Assembly (NCBI GenBank): GCA_008921705.1
Contig: VFFE01007563.1
Location: 1,150,768 to 1,214,767 of the forward strand
Direction of reading: 5' to 3'
DNA: 64,000 nucleotides
DNA from: Burhinus oedicnemus
Taxonomy: Eukaryota > Chordata > Aves > Charadriiformes > Burhinidae
How positions within the stretch are numbered: position 1 is the first letter of the stretch; every line of letters begins with the position of its first letter. Below are positions 62,764 to 64,000 of the stretch, one piece after another. The translations under genes and the position numbers were made by a program. The notes under the pieces were generated by a model that was not told where the DNA came from, ran no database searches, and saw only the letters and a list, made by a program, of their open reading frames with translations.

Positions 62764-64000
62764 CATCACAGGATGGTTGAGGTTGGAAGGGATTTCTGGA
62801 GGTCTTTTTGGTGGACTGCATGCTCAAGGAGGGTTGCCTCGAGACAGTTGCAAAAAATCATGTCCAGACGGCTTTTGAACACTTTCAGGAATGAAGACTC
62901 CACAACAACGCCAGGCAACCTGTTCCAGTGCTTCGTCACCTTCACTGTGAAAAAATGTTTCCTGATGTTCAGAGGGAAGCTCCTGTGTTTCAGTTTGTGC
63001 CCATTGCCTCTGGTCCTGTCACTGGGCACCACTGGAAAGAGTCTGGCTCTGTCTCCTTTACAGCCTGCCTTCAGGTATTTTTACACATTGATAAGATCCT
63101 CCCTGAGCCTTCTCTTCTCCAGGCTGAACCATCCCAGCACTCACAACCTTTACTCATAGGAAAGATGCTCAAGTCACTTAACCATCTCTGTGGCCCTTCA
63201 CTGCACTTTCTTCAGTATATCCCTAACTATTTTGTACTGGGGAGCCCAGAAATGGACACAGTACCCCAGGTGTTGCCTTACCAGTGCTGAGGAGAGTGGA
63301 AGGATCACTTCCCTCCATCTGCTGGCAACACTCCTCCTAGTGCAACCTAGGATACTGTTGGCCTTCCTTTCCACAAGGACATATTACTTGTTCATACTCA
63401 ACATGATGCCCACCAGAACCACTAGGTCCTTTTCTGCAAAGGTACTTTCCAGCCACTGTTTGCTCTTTCAACCCATACTTCATCAGCTGCTCTATGAGGA
63501 TTTTCTGGGAGACAGTGTCAAAAGCCTTGCTGAAGTCAAGGCAGGCAACATCAACTGCTTTCCCATCATCCACCAAGCCAGTCATCGTAGAAGGTTATCA
63601 GGTTGGTGAAGTATGATTTCCTCTTTAGGAATTCACACTGACTACTCCTGATCATCTTCTTGTTCTTCAAGAGTCTAGAAATGGTTTCCAGGATTAGCTG
63701 TTCTACCACCTTCTCAGCGATCAACGTGAGGCCGATAAACCTGTACTTCCTTGGGTCTTCCTTCTTGCCTTTTTTGAATATAAGAATGACATTTTCTTTC
63801 CTCCAGTCCTCAAGTACCTCTCCCAGCTGCCATGATCATTGAAAGATTACCAAGAGTGACCTTGAAATGATATCTGTTAGCTCCCTTAACACTCAGGTGC
63901 ATCCCATCAGGACCCATGGACTTATGTATGTCCAGTTTGCTTAATCCTCTCCCATCCTGACCTTGAGTTGATCCTCTCCAATCAAGAGTAAGCATTCTTT
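62764..64000 (-). mobile_element. CR1 LINE with internal deletion of the reverse-transcriptase core, continuing past the window
   Basis: The 3' end at the left (CATCACAGGATGGTTGAGGT, then TGGAAGGGATTTCTGGAGGT) is a CR1 end of a different subfamily from the copy at 58956 and closer to the one at 18260. On the minus strand, the finger region LDIHKSMGPDGMH lies near 63900-63940. It is followed by a region matching CR1 around LILETISRLLKNKK, and then motif A (LDFSKAFDTVSQKILIEQL, about 63480-63545). The next residues (KYGLKEQTV) pass within a few bases, near 63447-63462, into the downstream WLESTFAEKDL region. The part carrying motif B and the catalytic FADD, which lies between these two regions in complete copies, is missing. 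The rest is frameshifted. The copy is inactive, and its 5' part lies outside the window. Confidence 0.9.
63337..63585 (-). pseudogene. CR1 ORF2 fragment with motif A, fused across a deletion
   Basis: An 82-codon minus-strand frame. The N-terminal third reads DDGKAVDVACLDFSKAFDTV, the reverse-transcriptase motif A, then QKILIEQLMKYGLKEQTV. After that the frame crosses the deletion junction and becomes nonsense (PSGSGGHHVEYEQV), because the joined downstream segment is in another frame. It therefore lacks the FADD catalytic pair and is a dead fragment. Confidence 0.85.

Noticed and set aside
1..64000. CRISPR arrays, bacterial operons, riboswitches, phage or plasmid genes
   Set aside because: No regularly spaced repeats, Shine-Dalgarno-led gene runs or terminators; the sequence is typical vertebrate nuclear DNA.

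Overview
The window looks like about 64 kb of gene-free, AT-rich nuclear DNA from a bird: a gene desert or the inside of a very long intron. Two things point to a bird. There are repeated CR1 (chicken repeat 1) LINE copies whose 3' ends carry the CR1-type octamer repeats (ATTCTATG, ATTCTGTG and variants). There is also an endogenous-retrovirus LTR beginning TGTCCCGCTTTCAGCTG, of a type I recognise from avian genomes. CR1 also occurs in turtles and crocodilians, so the LTR carries most of the weight. I see no bacterial-type genes, operons, CRISPR arrays, rRNA or tRNA, and no host protein-coding exon I can defend. The only recognisable coding sequence is decayed LINE ORF2.

Layout. 1-2275: a long CR1 copy on the minus strand, cut by the window edge, with endonuclease and reverse-transcriptase remnants. 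2276-18259: mostly unique AT-rich sequence with three short CR1 3' tails (3840, 9499, 11927) and one GC-rich, CA-repeat-rich block of unknown origin (13418-14660). 18260-18908: a 5'-truncated CR1 with an open 143-codon reverse-transcriptase C-terminus. 18909-34062: unique sequence with a compound AAT/AAC microsatellite (24994-25070), a possible MIR relic and a strong 15-bp hairpin (29007-29042). 34063-34378: a CR1 tail. 34379-58550: unique sequence with a G-quadruplex-type G-run (35794-35827), a truncated LTR (39778-39972), the only plus-strand CR1 tail (47488-47634), and several stretches that read like conserved regulatory DNA. 58556-60510: a solo LTR with an imperfect 5-bp target-site duplication, split by a 1.4-kb CR1 inserted in the opposite orientation. 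60511-62763: unique sequence. 62764-64000: another CR1 running off the window, with an internal deletion that removes the catalytic core of its reverse transcriptase.

How the parts relate. The repeats give a relative history: the LTR inserted first, was reduced to a solo LTR, and was then hit by a CR1. Eight of nine CR1 copies lie on the minus strand. If the window is intronic, that skew fits a host gene transcribed on the plus strand, but this is inference. I did not find a previously undescribed biological system. The items most worth a second look are the nested LTR/CR1 locus, the CR1 with the excised catalytic core, the GC-rich block at 13.4-14.7 kb, and the inverted-repeat hairpins inside apparently non-repetitive DNA. 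Boundaries of the old repeats are approximate (about 10-20 bases), because they were judged by eye.
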